Origin: Monoplex corrugatus
Taxonomy: Eukaryota; Mollusca; Gastropoda; Littorinimorpha; Ranellidae
DNA: 64,000 nt
Direction: 5' to 3'
Assembly: GCA_030674185.1 (NCBI GenBank)
Contig: CM060312.1
Coordinates: 35,312,862 to 35,376,861 of the forward strand
How positions within the stretch are numbered: position 1 is the stretch's first letter; every line of letters begins with the position of its first letter. The notes beneath the pieces are model-generated. The model was not told the origin of the DNA. It saw only the letters and a list, made by a program, of their open reading frames with translations, and did no database searches. This document shows positions 12,200-23,810 of this stretch, one piece after another. A program made the position numbers and the translations under genes.

Positions 12200-12640
12200 G
12201 TGTCCGAGGTGGGTGCGAGAGTGGGCAAGCGTGCAAATGGGATCACACAAGCAATTAGTATTGCCAAGAGAAAAAAATCATTCCATCAGAAGCTGTGGCA
12301 GACATCTACACGGCAGGAGACAGCAAAGTGCGGCCTATCTATGACATCCAGAGCATGGAAGCAGGGTCTGCTGGTGGAGTGGATGACTGAGAGTGCACGG
12401 CAAATCTTTCAGAATGAAAAGAACAACAACAGAACAGAAATCATCAGAAAGAGTGGCATGAAACCGGACGTAGCATTTCACTCCCATTCCTGATCAAACT
12501 CACCGTGCCGTATGAAAGTAAAATGGAAAAAGCTCATATCTACATACGAGACTGAAAAGTATACCAGTCTAGCCAGTAACATTAGGGAATCTGGCTTCCA
12601 AGCCAAAGTCCTCCCAGTGGATATGCTTGGAGACATTAGC
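12200..12640 (+). pseudogene. Degenerate repeat-borne coding remnant ('KPDV...KLTVPYES' type)
   Basis: Two frames give 'SGMKPDVAFHSH' and then 'LIKLTVPYESKMEKAHIY', 'EKYTSLASNIRESGFQAKVL' and 'PVDMLG'. I associate this motif order (PDVV...ELTVP.E....A...K..KY..L......GW.A...PVEVG) with repetitive, retroelement-linked ORFs in animals, possibly with a PD-(D/E)XK-like fold. Stops and a frameshift break it. Confidence 0.4.
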
Positions 12641-13560
12641 AATCATGATAAGAGAAGATAGTTATGTGAAAGGCATTGTGGTAAATAATGAAGAACATAA
12701 AATATCTCAGTTTGCTGATGACACTTAGTTAATCGATAATGGAGATAAACTATCTTTTGAGAGAAATCTATACACCTTGTTTTAAAATTCGGAAGCGTTT
12801 CATGGTTTTCAATTAATTCTGACAAAACGAAGGCAGTCTGGTTAGGAAATAAAAAGGGATCAAATATTAGATATATGCAGCATCTAAATATACACTGGAA
12901 TCCCAAAAGATTCAAAATTTTTGGTGTTTGGTTTACAAATGATGTAAACAGATGTGAAGAAATGGATTATTTAGAAAAAGATCAGACGCAAAAGCTCTGT
13001 TTAACGTCTGGGTGAAAAGAAGTATAACACCTCCAGGAAATGTTGCGGTATTAAAATCTCTTATCTTATCCAAACTAATTCATCTGTTGATTTTGCTCCC
13101 AGATCCGCCGGACGAATTTGTGAAAATCTTCAGAAGATGTGTTTTTCGTTTATCTGCCAAAGCAAATGTGACAAAATCAAAAGAAAAACGACCCCAAAAA
13201 GCATACCAAAGGAAGGCTTAAACATACCAGATATTAAGAAATTTATTACAGCCTTAAAACTGTCCCGTCTGAGAAAGTTTAAAACGACAGAACACAAATG
13301 GAAAATGTTTCTAGTGAAGTCTACCCTTTTGTAAATGAAATAGAAAAAAATATGGTTCAAACTGAGGATTACACAAAGCCATGATAACGTATTCTGGAAA
13401 CACATTTATAAAGCATACAATGATTTCTGCAGAAGTATAAGATTAATGTCACCGACATATTTACTTTCAGAACCGATATTATTTAATGAAAAAAAATCGG
13501 AAACAATGTAATAAAATCTATTGATTGTATTGAAAGAGGGGGAGAGGGGGTTGTTGTATT
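12640..13560 (+). pseudogene. L1/Tx1-like LINE reverse transcriptase remnant
   Basis: Broken frames read 'EEHKISQFADDT' (RT catalytic FADD box, about 12692-12727), 'SFERNLYTL', 'INSDKTKAVWLGNKKG', 'FKIFGVWFTND', 'PPGNVAVLKSLILSKLIHLL', 'EGLNIPDIKKF' and 'ALKLSRLRKFKTTEHKWK'. This order matches the RT thumb and C-terminal region of L1/Tx1-type LINEs. Stops occur in each part. A (TA)n tract follows. Confidence 0.7.
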
Positions 13561-13637
13561 CCACATTTTTTATATGATAACGGATCATTTATGACACATG
13601 ATGACATTAACAGAAAATACAATGCAAATGCGAATTT

Positions 13638-13642
<5 letters not shown>

Positions 13643-13722
<80 letters not shown>
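13643..13722 (+). repeat. (TA)n microsatellite
   Basis: About 80 bp of TA repeat with a single break near 13670. Confidence 0.95.
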
Positions 13723-13726
<4 letters not shown>

Positions 13727-13859
13727 TTTCTTACAAGTTCACTCAACTCTTCCAGTGACGGTATGGGAGACTACATGTAGGCACACAAAAACCTATATTC
13801 TGGAAAGGTTTTGAAATGCGGAGGGGGTAGGTAACTTTGAAACGTAACCACTTCTTTTG

Positions 13860-13930
13860 TTATTGATGTATAAAGCCCGGCCGACTGCGTAGAGCCATAT
13901 CAGGGCTATAATAATCGCTTCAAAACACAA
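13860..13930 (-). repeat. Dispersed repeat end, inverted relative of 3500-3560
   Basis: The minus strand reads TATAGCCCTGATATGGCTCT then ACGCAGTCGGCCGGGCTTTA. This matches the copy at 3500. Bases 13931-14440 otherwise show no gene. Confidence 0.5.
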
Positions 13931-14441
13931 AACTTCAGCAGGAAAAAAAAAGAAAAGAAAATAAAGAACACATATCAATGCATTCGCGCACATAATCTAA
14001 GGACATGCCCCTGGCTTTGACCACTCCGTTCAATTTATCGCACACGGGATTTAAAAAACACACCTGAATACAAATTCAAGCATACCTAAGGACACCAAAA
14101 CATATATAAAAACGGGCCTAAATTACCTCAAATTGCTTCCGTATATATCATCTCACTAGAGCCAAAAATGCACTTAATACATGTACTCAATTATCAATCC
14201 TAAGAAAAAGTCGGCCTACGCAAGACTTTACCGAACACGTACAGGTGAATGGACCAGCAAGGCAGAAAATGATAGGAAGAAATGACAGAAAGCAAAGGAA
14301 CAAGGCAGAAACAAAGGGAGTGACAGAAAAGAGGACATTTCTAGCACAGAATTTCCAGAAGGTGGGGATACTATTTATACTGAAAGAGCCCCCGATATCC
14401 TCACGGGGAAACGTTGCCATCATTAATAAAGGTTGAAGCAC

Positions 14442-14890
14442 TAACCCTTTGACTCCCGCATCCTATCCACCAACTGCAAAAACTTAACCCTTTGACTCCC
14501 TCACCCTATCCACCAGCTTGCTACAGGAAGCTGGTGGATAGGATGAAGGAGTCAAAGGGTTAAGTTTCTGCTTTGCTAGCCTGGTTGACAATACATGATG
14601 CTGGTGGACATGGTGCGGGAGTCAAAGGGTTAAAATGGGCGGCAAACAGGAAGCTGGTGGATAGGATGAAGGAGTCAAAGGGTTAAGTTTCTGCTTTGCT
14701 AGCCTGGTTGACAATACATGATGCTGGTGGACATGGTGCAGAGTCAAAGGGTTAAAATGGGTGGCAAACAGGAAGCTGGTGGATAGGATGAAGGAGTCAA
14801 AGGGTTAAGTTTCTGCTTTGCTAGCCTGGTTGACAATACATGATGCTAGTGGACATGGTGCGGGAGTCAAAGGGTTAAAATGGGCAGCAA
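14442..14890 (+). mobile_element. Palindromic TTAACCCTTTGACTCCC element amplified as a 122-bp tandem array
   Basis: Left part: AACCCTTTGACTCCC in forward orientation twice. Right part: three tandem copies of about 122 bp (14526, 14649, 14771), each containing GGAGTCAAAGGGTTAA twice. A dispersed relative with both ends is at 48021-48197. The TTAA-CCC ends suggest a piggyBac-type non-autonomous element that was later tandemly amplified. No transposase is present. Confidence 0.65.
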
Positions 14891-14990
14891 ACGAGCCTTT
14901 TTGAGGGTGGAGTTGAACTGGAGACATCATGTCTCGACTCCATGGCTCTTTCAACTTAACCAGTTAACCCGCTGAAAATCGTCAATATTG
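14885..14990 (-). repeat. SINE family C fragment, minus strand
   Basis: The minus strand reads GGGTTAACTGGTTAAGTTGA, CCATGGAGTCGAGACATGAT and CCAGTTCAACTCCA (B-box-like). The 'CCATGGACTCAAGATCTGAT' part is shared with 41640-41760. Confidence 0.5.
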
Positions 14991-15260
14991 GAATAATTGT
15001 TCTTCGTTCTTTCTTTGATTTAACGTCTTTTCACTATAAGTGATATTAGACGGGGGAGGGGGGGAGGGGGGAATAAAAAAAAAAGAACAAAATAAAATGT
15101 AGAACGATAGTTGGACGGGTTGGATTTGGGCAGAGGGAAGACTGAGGAAAAAGACATTAGTAGGTGGGGGAACAGTAAAATGGAACGAGAACTTAACTCT
15201 AACAATTAACTTCAACAACGTGAAGGGAAATTGTAACACTAAAACACAAACCGAATAAAG

Positions 15261-18200
15261 TTAAAGTAATGCATTAACAGGACTGTGAACTAATGATTCT
15301 GAAATTCTAACTAACAAAGATCGATCTGATGTAATTTTTTGGAAATGATTTTGAGAATACTTTTCTTGAGTAAACATTTTCGGTAAAAAAGAGCGTTGCA
15401 TTTTGCAGTAGAATAAACAGTGAAACAGTGTGAACTGTTCGCCGCAAATACACTTGACATTTTTACAATATTTTGTTTTCAATGCGTTTAGCTGAATACG
15501 AAAACAAACAGCAACAATCGATCTCAAATGATACATGAAAAAATACTGCAATTTTTTACATACATTTTGAACGGTAAGTTTTATCATTTGTTGTGACACA
15601 AACTATTCATATGAATGTTCATGAAATCGAGTCCATGAGGCTGATTCGAGCAAGTTGCACGCTTCTTTTACGGAGGTATGAACATGTAATTCTATAACAT
15701 TATCAGAATTCTGGGCGCCTTGCTTAACTGCTCTGTCAACTACTTCGTTGCCGTGAAGACCAACGTGAGAAGGCACCCAACATAAACTGATATCTGTACC
15801 TTTGACCCTTAAACGATGTATAAGATGATTTGCCTCAGTAATTAAATCAGGTCTTGTGTCGGCATCAAAAGACCGTAAGGTATATAATACAGATTTTGAG
15901 TCAACAAAGAGAATTACTTTGAAAGACATGGGTTTAAAACTTACTAGATAATGCAATGCTTGATTAACAGCGACTAATTCTGCTGTAAAGATAGATATGT
16001 TTGCCCCAACGAAAAATGACTTTTTTATTTTAAATTTTGGAACATAAAATGCTGCTCTAGCACGTTTATTTTCTAAGACTGATCCATCGGTAAAAATGTG
16101 AAGGTGGGTACAGTATTTTTGATCGATGTGTTCTCTTGCTGTGGATATCGAAATGTTGACGTTTTCAGATTTCTTAGCGTCTGTATAATCAATATCAAAA
16201 GAAGCTTTTAGCATTTCCCATGTAGGGATAGGCGTTGTTGATGGTGTCTCAACTATTTCATCCATATTTAAGTTAGACTGTTTGACCAAGTCAGATATGT
16301 AAGTTGCAACAGTCATTTGTGATGAAATGCTTTTTGCTCGCTTTGGAAAGTCAACATCAGACCTGATTTTAATTTCCTTACTCACAAAATTGTCCGTTTG
16401 TGAAGTAATTCTAACTGCAAATTTTGCTGTCGCTAGCTCACGATAGTTGTTCAGAGGCAGAATTCCAGCAACTTTGTATGTTTCCAGATTAGAGGCATGA
16501 GTAGGGACACCTAGAGCAATTTTAATACTTTTGCAGTCTAAGCTTTGTATCATCTTTAATAAATAGTTTGGTGCACTGAAGAACACTTCTTGCGCATAGG
16601 ATAATTTAGATCGTACAAGTGCTGTTGATAGATGAATTAGTATGTTCGTATCCATTCCCCAAGGTAATCGGCTTATTATCTTTAGAAAATTTATGGCTTT
16701 TCTTGCTTTTGTTGAAATATAATCAAAATGGACATTCCAGTTTAATTTCGATGTCATAAAGACTCCCAGAAATTTTACAACCTGTTTGTAATGTAACACT
16801 TCACCAAGCAATCTGAAAGTAGGCAAGTTACTTAAAGTACCACCAGAATTAAATAGCAATTAAATAGTTAGTTTTTTCCGCTGACAACGACAGACCATTT
16901 TCTAACATATAGTTTCCAAGATTATCAATATCAGATTGATACAACTTCCTAATGTAATTCTGTGCTCTCTGTGGAGTGTCTTTTTTAAAGTAATATTCAT
17001 CCAAATACATATATCATCAGCGTACTGTGCCAAAACAACACGATTTGAGAGTGCTTTAGGAAGACCCTGTATAAGGATATTAAATAAAAGCGGTGCTATC
17101 ACTGAACCTTGTGGAATTCCCATATCAAGATGTCGTGAAGTAGAATAACTAGTTCCCACTCTTGCCTGAATAGTTCTATTGGCTAAAAAAGACTTAATAT
17201 AATCATACATATTGCCAGATAAACCAACAGATTTCAGCTTGTACAATAAACGCGTATGCCAAACTTGATCGTAAGCTTTTTTCACATCAAAAAAAGTAGC
17301 TAAAAGACTTTTTCTGCGGGCAAACTGTTTCTTGATGTGAGTGGTAAGTTTAATCAGGTACTCAACTGTAGATCTCCCTTTTCTAAAACCAGCCTGATTT
17401 ACTGGAATAACGTTATTTTTATCACAGTAATGTACGTCTGTTTTAATACCAATTTTTCCAATAGTTTGCTCGTATGGGACGTCAACGCAATAGGTCTGTA
17501 ACTGTTTTTATTGTTTTTAGGCTTTCCTGCTTTTAATACTGGTATAACAACAGACTTTTGCCATAATTGTGGTATAGTTCCACCAACCCAGCATTTCTGA
17601 AAAATTTTGTGTAAAAAAATAATATAGTTTTCTGGAAGATGTTTAATCATTTCAGTTGAAACTGCATCGACACCTACCGAACTCCTTTTGTTGTGTAGAG
17701 ACAAGATAGTGTTTTTTAACTCTTCTAAGGTGATTGGAGAATTAAACCAGCGATCATTCTGAGGTATTGGATCAGTGTAGATAGGGTTGTTAGCTGCCAT
17801 TTCCCTGTAGTGTTTGCAGGTAGGAGTCAAACCATCTACTTTACTATTTTCGGCAAAAAGTTCCACAAAAGTTTCAGCTTTGTCCATGTCGGAAGGAAAT
17901 TTGTGACATGTGTCAATCATTATTGGACATCCAGGTAAGTTGGCTCCATTTTTCATTGATTCATTTTTGTCCAGACTTTATGGAAATCCTTGAAATCTGA
18001 AATTTCTTTTGTGCAGTATGCCCAATAATTTTTCTTTGCTTCAGCGATGATTTTATTACACTGGGTGTTAGTTTTTTTCATTTTCATATGATCTTCAGGT
18101 TTCCTGCTTTTGATGTAGATTTTGTATTTCTCTTTTTTATACTGAACTGCTTGCTCACATGCCTCCGTCCACCAAACATTACCCAAACGGTTATTGGACT

Positions 18201-19086
18201 TAAAAGTTTTGAGTTTCGGGATGGAAAGGTCTGCAGCAGCTAGAACTGACTCCTGGAATTTAGAAAACATAACGTCTACATTTTCACTTTCATAATGTGT
18301 GAAATCTCGATTAGCAAGAGCAGTCTGAAACAAGGACCAATCAGCGCGTGTATAATTATATTTTGGTATAATATCAGGAATGCTGTCTTTCATCCTGATG
18401 TTTTCGTTTGTTAGTGTTATGAGGATAGGTAAGTGATCACTTCCTAAAGTATCTGTGTGAGTGTCCCAGGTACAGCAGGGTACTAATTCTGGTGAGATTA
18501 AAGACAGATCGATGGCTGTTGCCCTATGTTTGGAATCATCAGGAATTCTAGTGACACTCCCATCATTCAAAAGTTAAAGCGAACTGTCAACTATATTTTC
18601 TACTAAACGATTGCTTGTCACAGTACAGCAATCTTTTTCCCAAAACGGGGAGTGGGAATTAAAGTCTCCACCTATTAGCCATTTACCGTGCTGCAGATCA
18701 GGAATCGTGCGCAGCCATTCTGTGTTGTGGTCATTTAGACCTGTTGGCAGGTAGACTGACAAAACGTTCAGGATAAAAGAATTACTGAATTGTACTGTAG
18801 CGGCATAAGCGTGTAAGTCTTCAGTTGACGTTAAAACTGGGGAAGTAAATATGTGATATTGTAACTCTTTAAGTATGTATATCGCAGTGGCTACTTTCTT
18901 CCCGGGATTCCCATAGGAATACACTGGTGGATAATAGTAATTTTGGAAATTGGGAAGTTTGGTTGGTATAACATTAAGCGACTGCAGAATCAAGACTTCA
19001 CACTGATTTGAGGCGAGGAAATGTTCCAGGTATGCTGAATTGGTGGAAATAGACCTACAATTCCACTGTAAAAAATTGATTTTCAT
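15261..19086 (-). pseudogene. Broken ORF2 of I-like LINE copy 1 (endonuclease, RT, RNase H)
   Basis: Endonuclease starts at 19086 with 'NFLQWNCRSI', then 'GGDFNSHSPFWE' (catalytic GGDFN). A stop replaces the Tyr codon near 18572. Frameshifts lie near 17955 and 17440. RT shows 'VNQAGFRKGRST', 'KKAYDQVWHTRL', 'GIPQGSVIAPLLFN' and the catalytic 'QYADDICIW' (about 17030). Another frameshift lies near 16900. RNase H shows TDGS (about 16080), TAEL, VDSKS and GNEVVDRAVK, so all acidic residues remain. A TAG at 15600-15602 interrupts the C-terminus. It aligns throughout with the copies at 36 kb and 56-62 kb. Confidence 0.9.
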
Positions 19087-19465
19087 TGTTGGCTAATCCC
19101 TTATCTTCAATTAACGGTGATTTGTTTGAAAATCACGTATGCTTTGGTTTTCTGTGTACGAGGAAAATGGGAGGGGGGGGGGGAATGATTACTTTTACTA
19201 CGAAGTAAAGGTAGAAAAAAATGAGTAAAACTATGGAGAAAAGAAGTCCTACTAATCAAGATAAGAGTTTGATCTAGAACAGAAACAAATTATAAATAGA
19301 TTAAACAATAGTATACACGCCTTCAAATGTACAGAGATTACAGTCTGAGTCCTGACTGACTTAATTCTAGTGTTTTTACACTTTCACCAAGAGAACTATC
19401 AGAGATGACGAGGAAAAAGTCCTGTGACATGAAACGTTGGTCACTGTAGATCTACTACGATTCAT

Positions 19466-19740
19466 TCAAAACATGTTGTATGACAGCCACCACGGTTCAT
19501 AGCTGTCAAAATAGGGGAACGGTCCTCGGGGGAATTTAGAGGCGTGTGGCCGTGAAGATCGTGATCCTCCTGGTCTCCTAGGGGTCTCCCAAAATAGATC
19601 CCGAACGTGTCTTCCAAGGTTCCCCGCTATCACGCTGCTTCCTCTGGCGGTGGGGTGAATATTGTCGTGTAGAAACTGGATAATTGTGTTAGCCGCTAGC
19701 CGCACCGTGTTGTTGCCATAGTAACATAAGAAACGGTCAG
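19466..19740 (-). pseudogene. Short open frame upstream of LINE ORF2, possible ORF1 remnant
   Basis: After the (CA)n tract a frame of about 90 codons ends at 19466. It includes 'VPDRFLCYYGNNTVRLAANT' and a basic, Arg/Pro-rich stretch near its end. It lies about 380 bp upstream of ORF2 in the same orientation, where ORF1 would end. I do not recognise the fold, and no zinc knuckle is visible. Confidence 0.3.
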
Positions 19741-19794
19741 GAACTGTTTCCGCTTTCATGACCAACACTAAGCTTTCTTCTTGAGTGTTCTTCT

Positions 19795-19795
19795 T

Positions 19796-19840
<45 letters not shown>

Positions 19841-19845
19841 GTGTG

Positions 19846-19879
<34 letters not shown>

Positions 19880-19993
19880 CCGCGCCCTTGTGAATGTGTG
19901 TGTATGTGTGTGTATGTATGTGTGTGTGTGTGTTTGTATGTGTGTGTGTGTGTGTTTGTGTGCATGTGTAATTGTGTGTGTTTGTGTGTGTGA

Positions 19994-20045
<52 letters not shown>

Positions 20046-20090
20046 TGTGTGTGTGCATGCGTGCGTGTGTGGTGTATGTGGGTGGGTGTT
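19795..20090 (+). repeat. (GT)n microsatellite, imperfect
   Basis: About 300 bp of GT repeat with TAT and CCCGCGCCC interruptions. It abuts the 5' side of LINE copy 1. Confidence 0.95.
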
Positions 20091-20289
20091 AAACAATCGT
20101 TAATGCAACAGGACATGTCTGGACACGAGTAGTCCATCAGTGGCGGCACATTTCATCCAGATCTAATTCATATACGCATGAAGTGCACGACAAAATTCTG
20201 TACAAAAATGCATTTTAAAATCTAGAAACAAACAGACAGACACAAAGAAAAACAAGACGGTCGATCCATTCTAACAATGTCATTTTCAC

Positions 20290-20356
<67 letters not shown>

Positions 20357-20459
20357 TCACTCACTCACACGAACACACAAACACACACACACGCACACAT
20401 CCCTCCTGGGTAATGAAAAAAGAGAGATTGAAAATTGAAAATGAGAGAGAGAGAGAGGG

Positions 20460-20521
<62 letters not shown>
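20290..20521 (+). repeat. (AC)n and (GA)n compound microsatellite
   Basis: AC repeat at 20290-20351, CACT steps, then GA repeat at 20442-20521. Bases 20522-21230 after it hold no recognisable gene. Part may be the 3' UTR of the CR1-like LINE at 21231. Confidence 0.9.
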
Positions 20522-21230
20522 TACACATTCGTTCAACAGTAATGATTAAATTTTGTAAACTGACCGTGTCTGCTACCCATCAAAAGAAAGAAGACATTCA
20601 CGAACTACTTAAGACTGTTTGTAGCAACATAACTTTTGTACAATGCGTGTTAAGCAAACAACAACGTGCACACACTCCGTTGCTCAGAACACAGCAACAG
20701 AGAAATGAAAACAACAACAATACAACAACAACAACAACAAAACCAGAAGATACAGGACGGGGCAAGGGTTTGAGGTAGTAAGAAACTCTGGGGAGAGCTG
20801 GACTGCAGAAGGTCCTCAGAGGTGAAACCCCCGTCAAGCAAGTGTTTTGAGACAAACAGTCTATCCCAAAAACACGATTTTTCTCCCGGCACTTTTTTCT
20901 TTTCGTTTGTTCAGGAATGATCAAAGCTGTTCTAAATTTTGTGCAGAAGAGCAGATCGTCACATCCAAGAGAGCCCGATTTATTACTTTTGAATCGGACG
21001 AGCCCTTGGATCATATTGACAATGTCAATGAGTATGGAGTCTGCAAGTCTTTTTTAGTGTTCTTCTTCTTGTCGTTGAGTGTCCACAGGTATCACGTAGA
21101 TTATTATTACACTTTTACAAGGGGGGCACGCAAAAAGAAAAGAAAAAAAAAACTACTGGTGGAGTATACGAGCTCCTGACGTGAACACGACAGGACGCGG
21201 CTCCAGCCACTGCTTCAGTCAATGAATTGT

Positions 21231-22441
21231 TCACTCAGGGATGGTTCGCGGGAGGAACGAATAAATTCTGTAGTCCCGTGAACACTGAAGTCTAGCAAGC
21301 TGCCTTGAGTGGGCTCTTCTGTCCCTCTCCTTTGGTGCTCTCAACTTTGGTTCCTGGGATTTGTGTATTTTGCCAAAATCCACCTGGACCATGTTGTTAA
21401 TGATTTTGTACATCATGGTGAGCCTTGCCATCTTACGTCGGCTTTGTAGGGATGTCCATCCGAGGTGGTGTAACATGTTGGTGACGCTGGCGGTTCTTTT
21501 GTAGCGATTTAAAACGAAACGTGCTGATCTTCGTTGCACAGCCTCAATTTTTATGATCTGTCCTTCTTTGTACGGGTCCCACACAGTACTTGCATAGTCG
21601 AGAACAGGCCGCACCATTGTCTTATAGGCTGTCTCTTTGAGTCTGATGTTACTGACTCTAAGGTTTCTTCGCAAGAACCCTAACGTTTTGTTGGCTTTGC
21701 TCATGATGTTTTGAACATGGAGATCCCAATCTAGGTCTTGTGCGATCGTGACCCCCAGATACTTCACCGAGGTGATATTGGCGAGAGTCTGGTTGTGCAG
21801 CTGGTACGACGGTGTCAGCAGCTTCTTCTTTCTCTTGGGACTGATAACCGGGAGGGTGATGCATTTCCCTGGGTAGAAAGACATGTCCCAATTTTCCTCC
21901 CATTTCTCTAGTTGCTGGAGATCTGTTTGTAGTTGTGCCTGGTCTTGGCCTGTTGTTATTGGCCTGTAAACGGCGGTGTCATCTGCAAAAAGTCGCGTGG
22001 ATGAGAGGACAGTTCCGGGCAAGTCGTTTACGTAGACCAAGAACAAGCTTGGCCCAAGAACGGAGCCCTGGGGTACTCCAGATTTCACAGCAACTGGGTC
22101 TGACTTCGCACCGTCAACCACCACAGCCTGCTTCCGGTCTCGTAAAAAAACTCCGATCCATCTGTTAACGTGGCCTCGAACTCCATAATGGTGCAGTTTA
22201 TGCAGGAGGAAGGAATGATTAACCTTGTCGAAGGCTTTCGCGAAGTCCATTACCACGATGTCAGTTTGTTTCCAGGCTTCCATATTCTCGGTCAGCTCTT
22301 CCATGAACTCCAGCAGTTGGATTTCGCAGGATCTTTTACGACGAAAGCCATGCTGTCTTGGAGAAAGGATGTTGTTCTTCTCCAGGTGGTCCATGAGTGA
22401 GCTGATGATGACATGTTCCATGATCTCACCTGGGATGCTGG
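21231..22441 (-). pseudogene. CR1-like LINE, 5'-truncated reverse transcriptase
   Basis: A single nearly intact frame begins inside the RT at 'MEHVIISSLMDHLEKNNILS'. It shows 'QHGFRRKRSCE', 'DFAKAFDKVNH', 'GVPQGSVLGPSLF', the catalytic 'RLFADDTAVY' (about 21980), 'VKYLGV', 'VRPVLDYASTVWDP' and 'RRSARFV'. It ends near 21231 where a Trp codon (expected PxEW) has become TGA. Relative to the copy at 59572-61062 it lacks endonuclease, PHD and the first part of RT. The 5' break lies against an AAAAC-rich stretch (22442-22500). Confidence 0.9.
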
Positions 22442-22589
22442 TGTTTGTTTTCGTTTTTGGTTTTGTTTCGTTTCGTTTTGTTTTATTTTGTTTTTTGCTG
22501 CTTATAAGTCAAGGCTTAGTTGGTGCAGAGGTAAGAGCTGTTACCATCCAATTAGATTAAACAAATTTGCATAGATGTGAACAAATTAT

Positions 22590-22660
22590 TATTCAAAAAT
22601 TATTACAGAAAATCCAGATTGTGTATTTCACATGTCATCTTGAAGAATCTTCAGTCAAAC
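22590..22660 (+). repeat. Dispersed repeat F fragment
   Basis: AAAATTATTACAGAAAATCC ... CATCTTGAAGAATCTTCAG matches parts of the copies at 4877 and 46356. Confidence 0.5.
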
Positions 22661-22948
22661 TAAACTTGGCGTCAAGAAGAAACAGAGACAGACCGAGCCA
22701 AAGAGAGACAAACCAGCTGAGATGGGGATGATTGGTAGATGGTGGGGGAGTTGGAGGGGATAAAATAAGTCCAAGAAAAATATGATTTCACATTTTATTG
22801 GAAAACCCACACCTCTCCTGTGACAGAAGAGAAGAAAAAAAACCAGCACTAATTGTGACAATTGTATTTTCGTCTTCAGTTTCTCAAGATTGTGCCTCCA
22901 TGCTCAAAATACAATAAATGTTATATGCAGTGATGCTACAGATGCCAT

Positions 22949-23314
22949 GTGACGAAGAAGATTGCTTTGTTATGTTTTAAGTCTCTCAACGGTCTTGCAC
23001 CCCCTTACATCTCTGACCTCCTCCATCTGTACACCCCCTCTCGTCAACTTCGTTCCTCGGCTGATACTCGTACCTTCCGCATACCATTCTGTCGCACTAA
23101 AACTTATGGTCAACGCTCCTTTTCCTATCAGGCCCCTGTAATCTGGAATCAGCTCCCTGTCTCTGTTCGCCACTCTGCAACTCTCACTTCTTTCAAGTCC
23201 TCTCTGAAAACCCATCTCTTCCAGTCCCTCTCATGATACTTATAAAGACTCTACCACCTAACTTCCCCAAATCCCCCCTTGTTGTCTTTTGAGCCTTGAA
23301 TGTCGGCTGGTGTG

Positions 23315-23378
<64 letters not shown>

Positions 23379-23470
23379 GTTGTGTCTGCGTGATACCTGT
23401 AAGCGCTTAGGGCTCTTGTTTTCATCAGATTAGGCGCTATATAAATGCTCTTTATTATTATTATTAAGAA
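22949..23470 (+). pseudogene. L2-like LINE, C-terminal RT tail and 3' UTR
   Basis: An open frame at 22949-23236 reads 'LNGLAPPYISDLLHLYTPSR', 'LRSSADTRTFRIP', 'YGQRSFSYQAPVIWNQLPVS' and 'FKSSLKTHLFQSL', then stop. This is the standard C-terminal tail of L2-like reverse transcriptases. A 3' UTR with an embedded (GT)n follows, then TGTAAGCGCTTAGGGCTC and GGCGCTATATAAATGCTC, ending in a (TTA)n tail. The truncated 5' side and isolated C-terminus mean it is non-coding today. Confidence 0.85.
23305..23375 (+). repeat. (GT)n microsatellite inside the L2-like 3' UTR
   Basis: About 70 bp of GT repeats between the RT stop codon and the 3' end motif. Confidence 0.9.
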
Positions 23471-23540
23471 GATCCAAAATGTTCTTGCATAAGCCTTATA
23501 CCTGTGCATAAGCCCTAAGCACTGGGTTGGTCTTAGGATA

Positions 23541-23810
23541 ATGAATAATAACAACAACAATAACAATAGTAATAATGATGATGATGATGATGATAACAAG
23601 AACAACAACAACAGCAATGACAACAATATCATCATAAACAACGACAAGAACTACAACAACAACCACAAGAACAATAACAAGAACAACAACAACAAGAAAA
23701 AAATAACTTATTATTATTATTATCATCATCATCATCATCATCAATATTATTACCACTACTATTATGGTTGTTGTTATTATTACCATTATCATTATCACTA
23801 TTACTAATAC
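23541..23810 (+). repeat. (AAC)n/(ATC)n/(TTA)n trinucleotide repeat
   Basis: About 270 bp of mixed AAC, GAT and TTA triplets. Bases 23811-25000 after it are AT-rich with no gene I can identify. Confidence 0.9.

Larger units (their letters stand above)
15018..19790 (-). mobile_element. I-like (RNase H-bearing) non-LTR retrotransposon, copy 1, defective
   Basis: Order on the minus strand: a short open frame (19740-19466), a spacer, AP endonuclease (from 19086), reverse transcriptase, RNase H (to about 15600), and a 3' UTR ending in a hairpin (15025-15051) plus TTAAATCAAAGA. The same 3' end closes copies 2 and 3. The sequence directly 5' on the element's strand is a (CA)n tract (19795-20090). 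Endonuclease + RT + RNase H in one ORF is the I-superfamily (I/Nimb) layout. The subfamily is my inference. Confidence 0.85.

Noticed and set aside
22225..22560. Plus-strand open frame of 111 codons
   Set aside because: Shadow of the CR1-like reverse transcriptase on the opposite strand.
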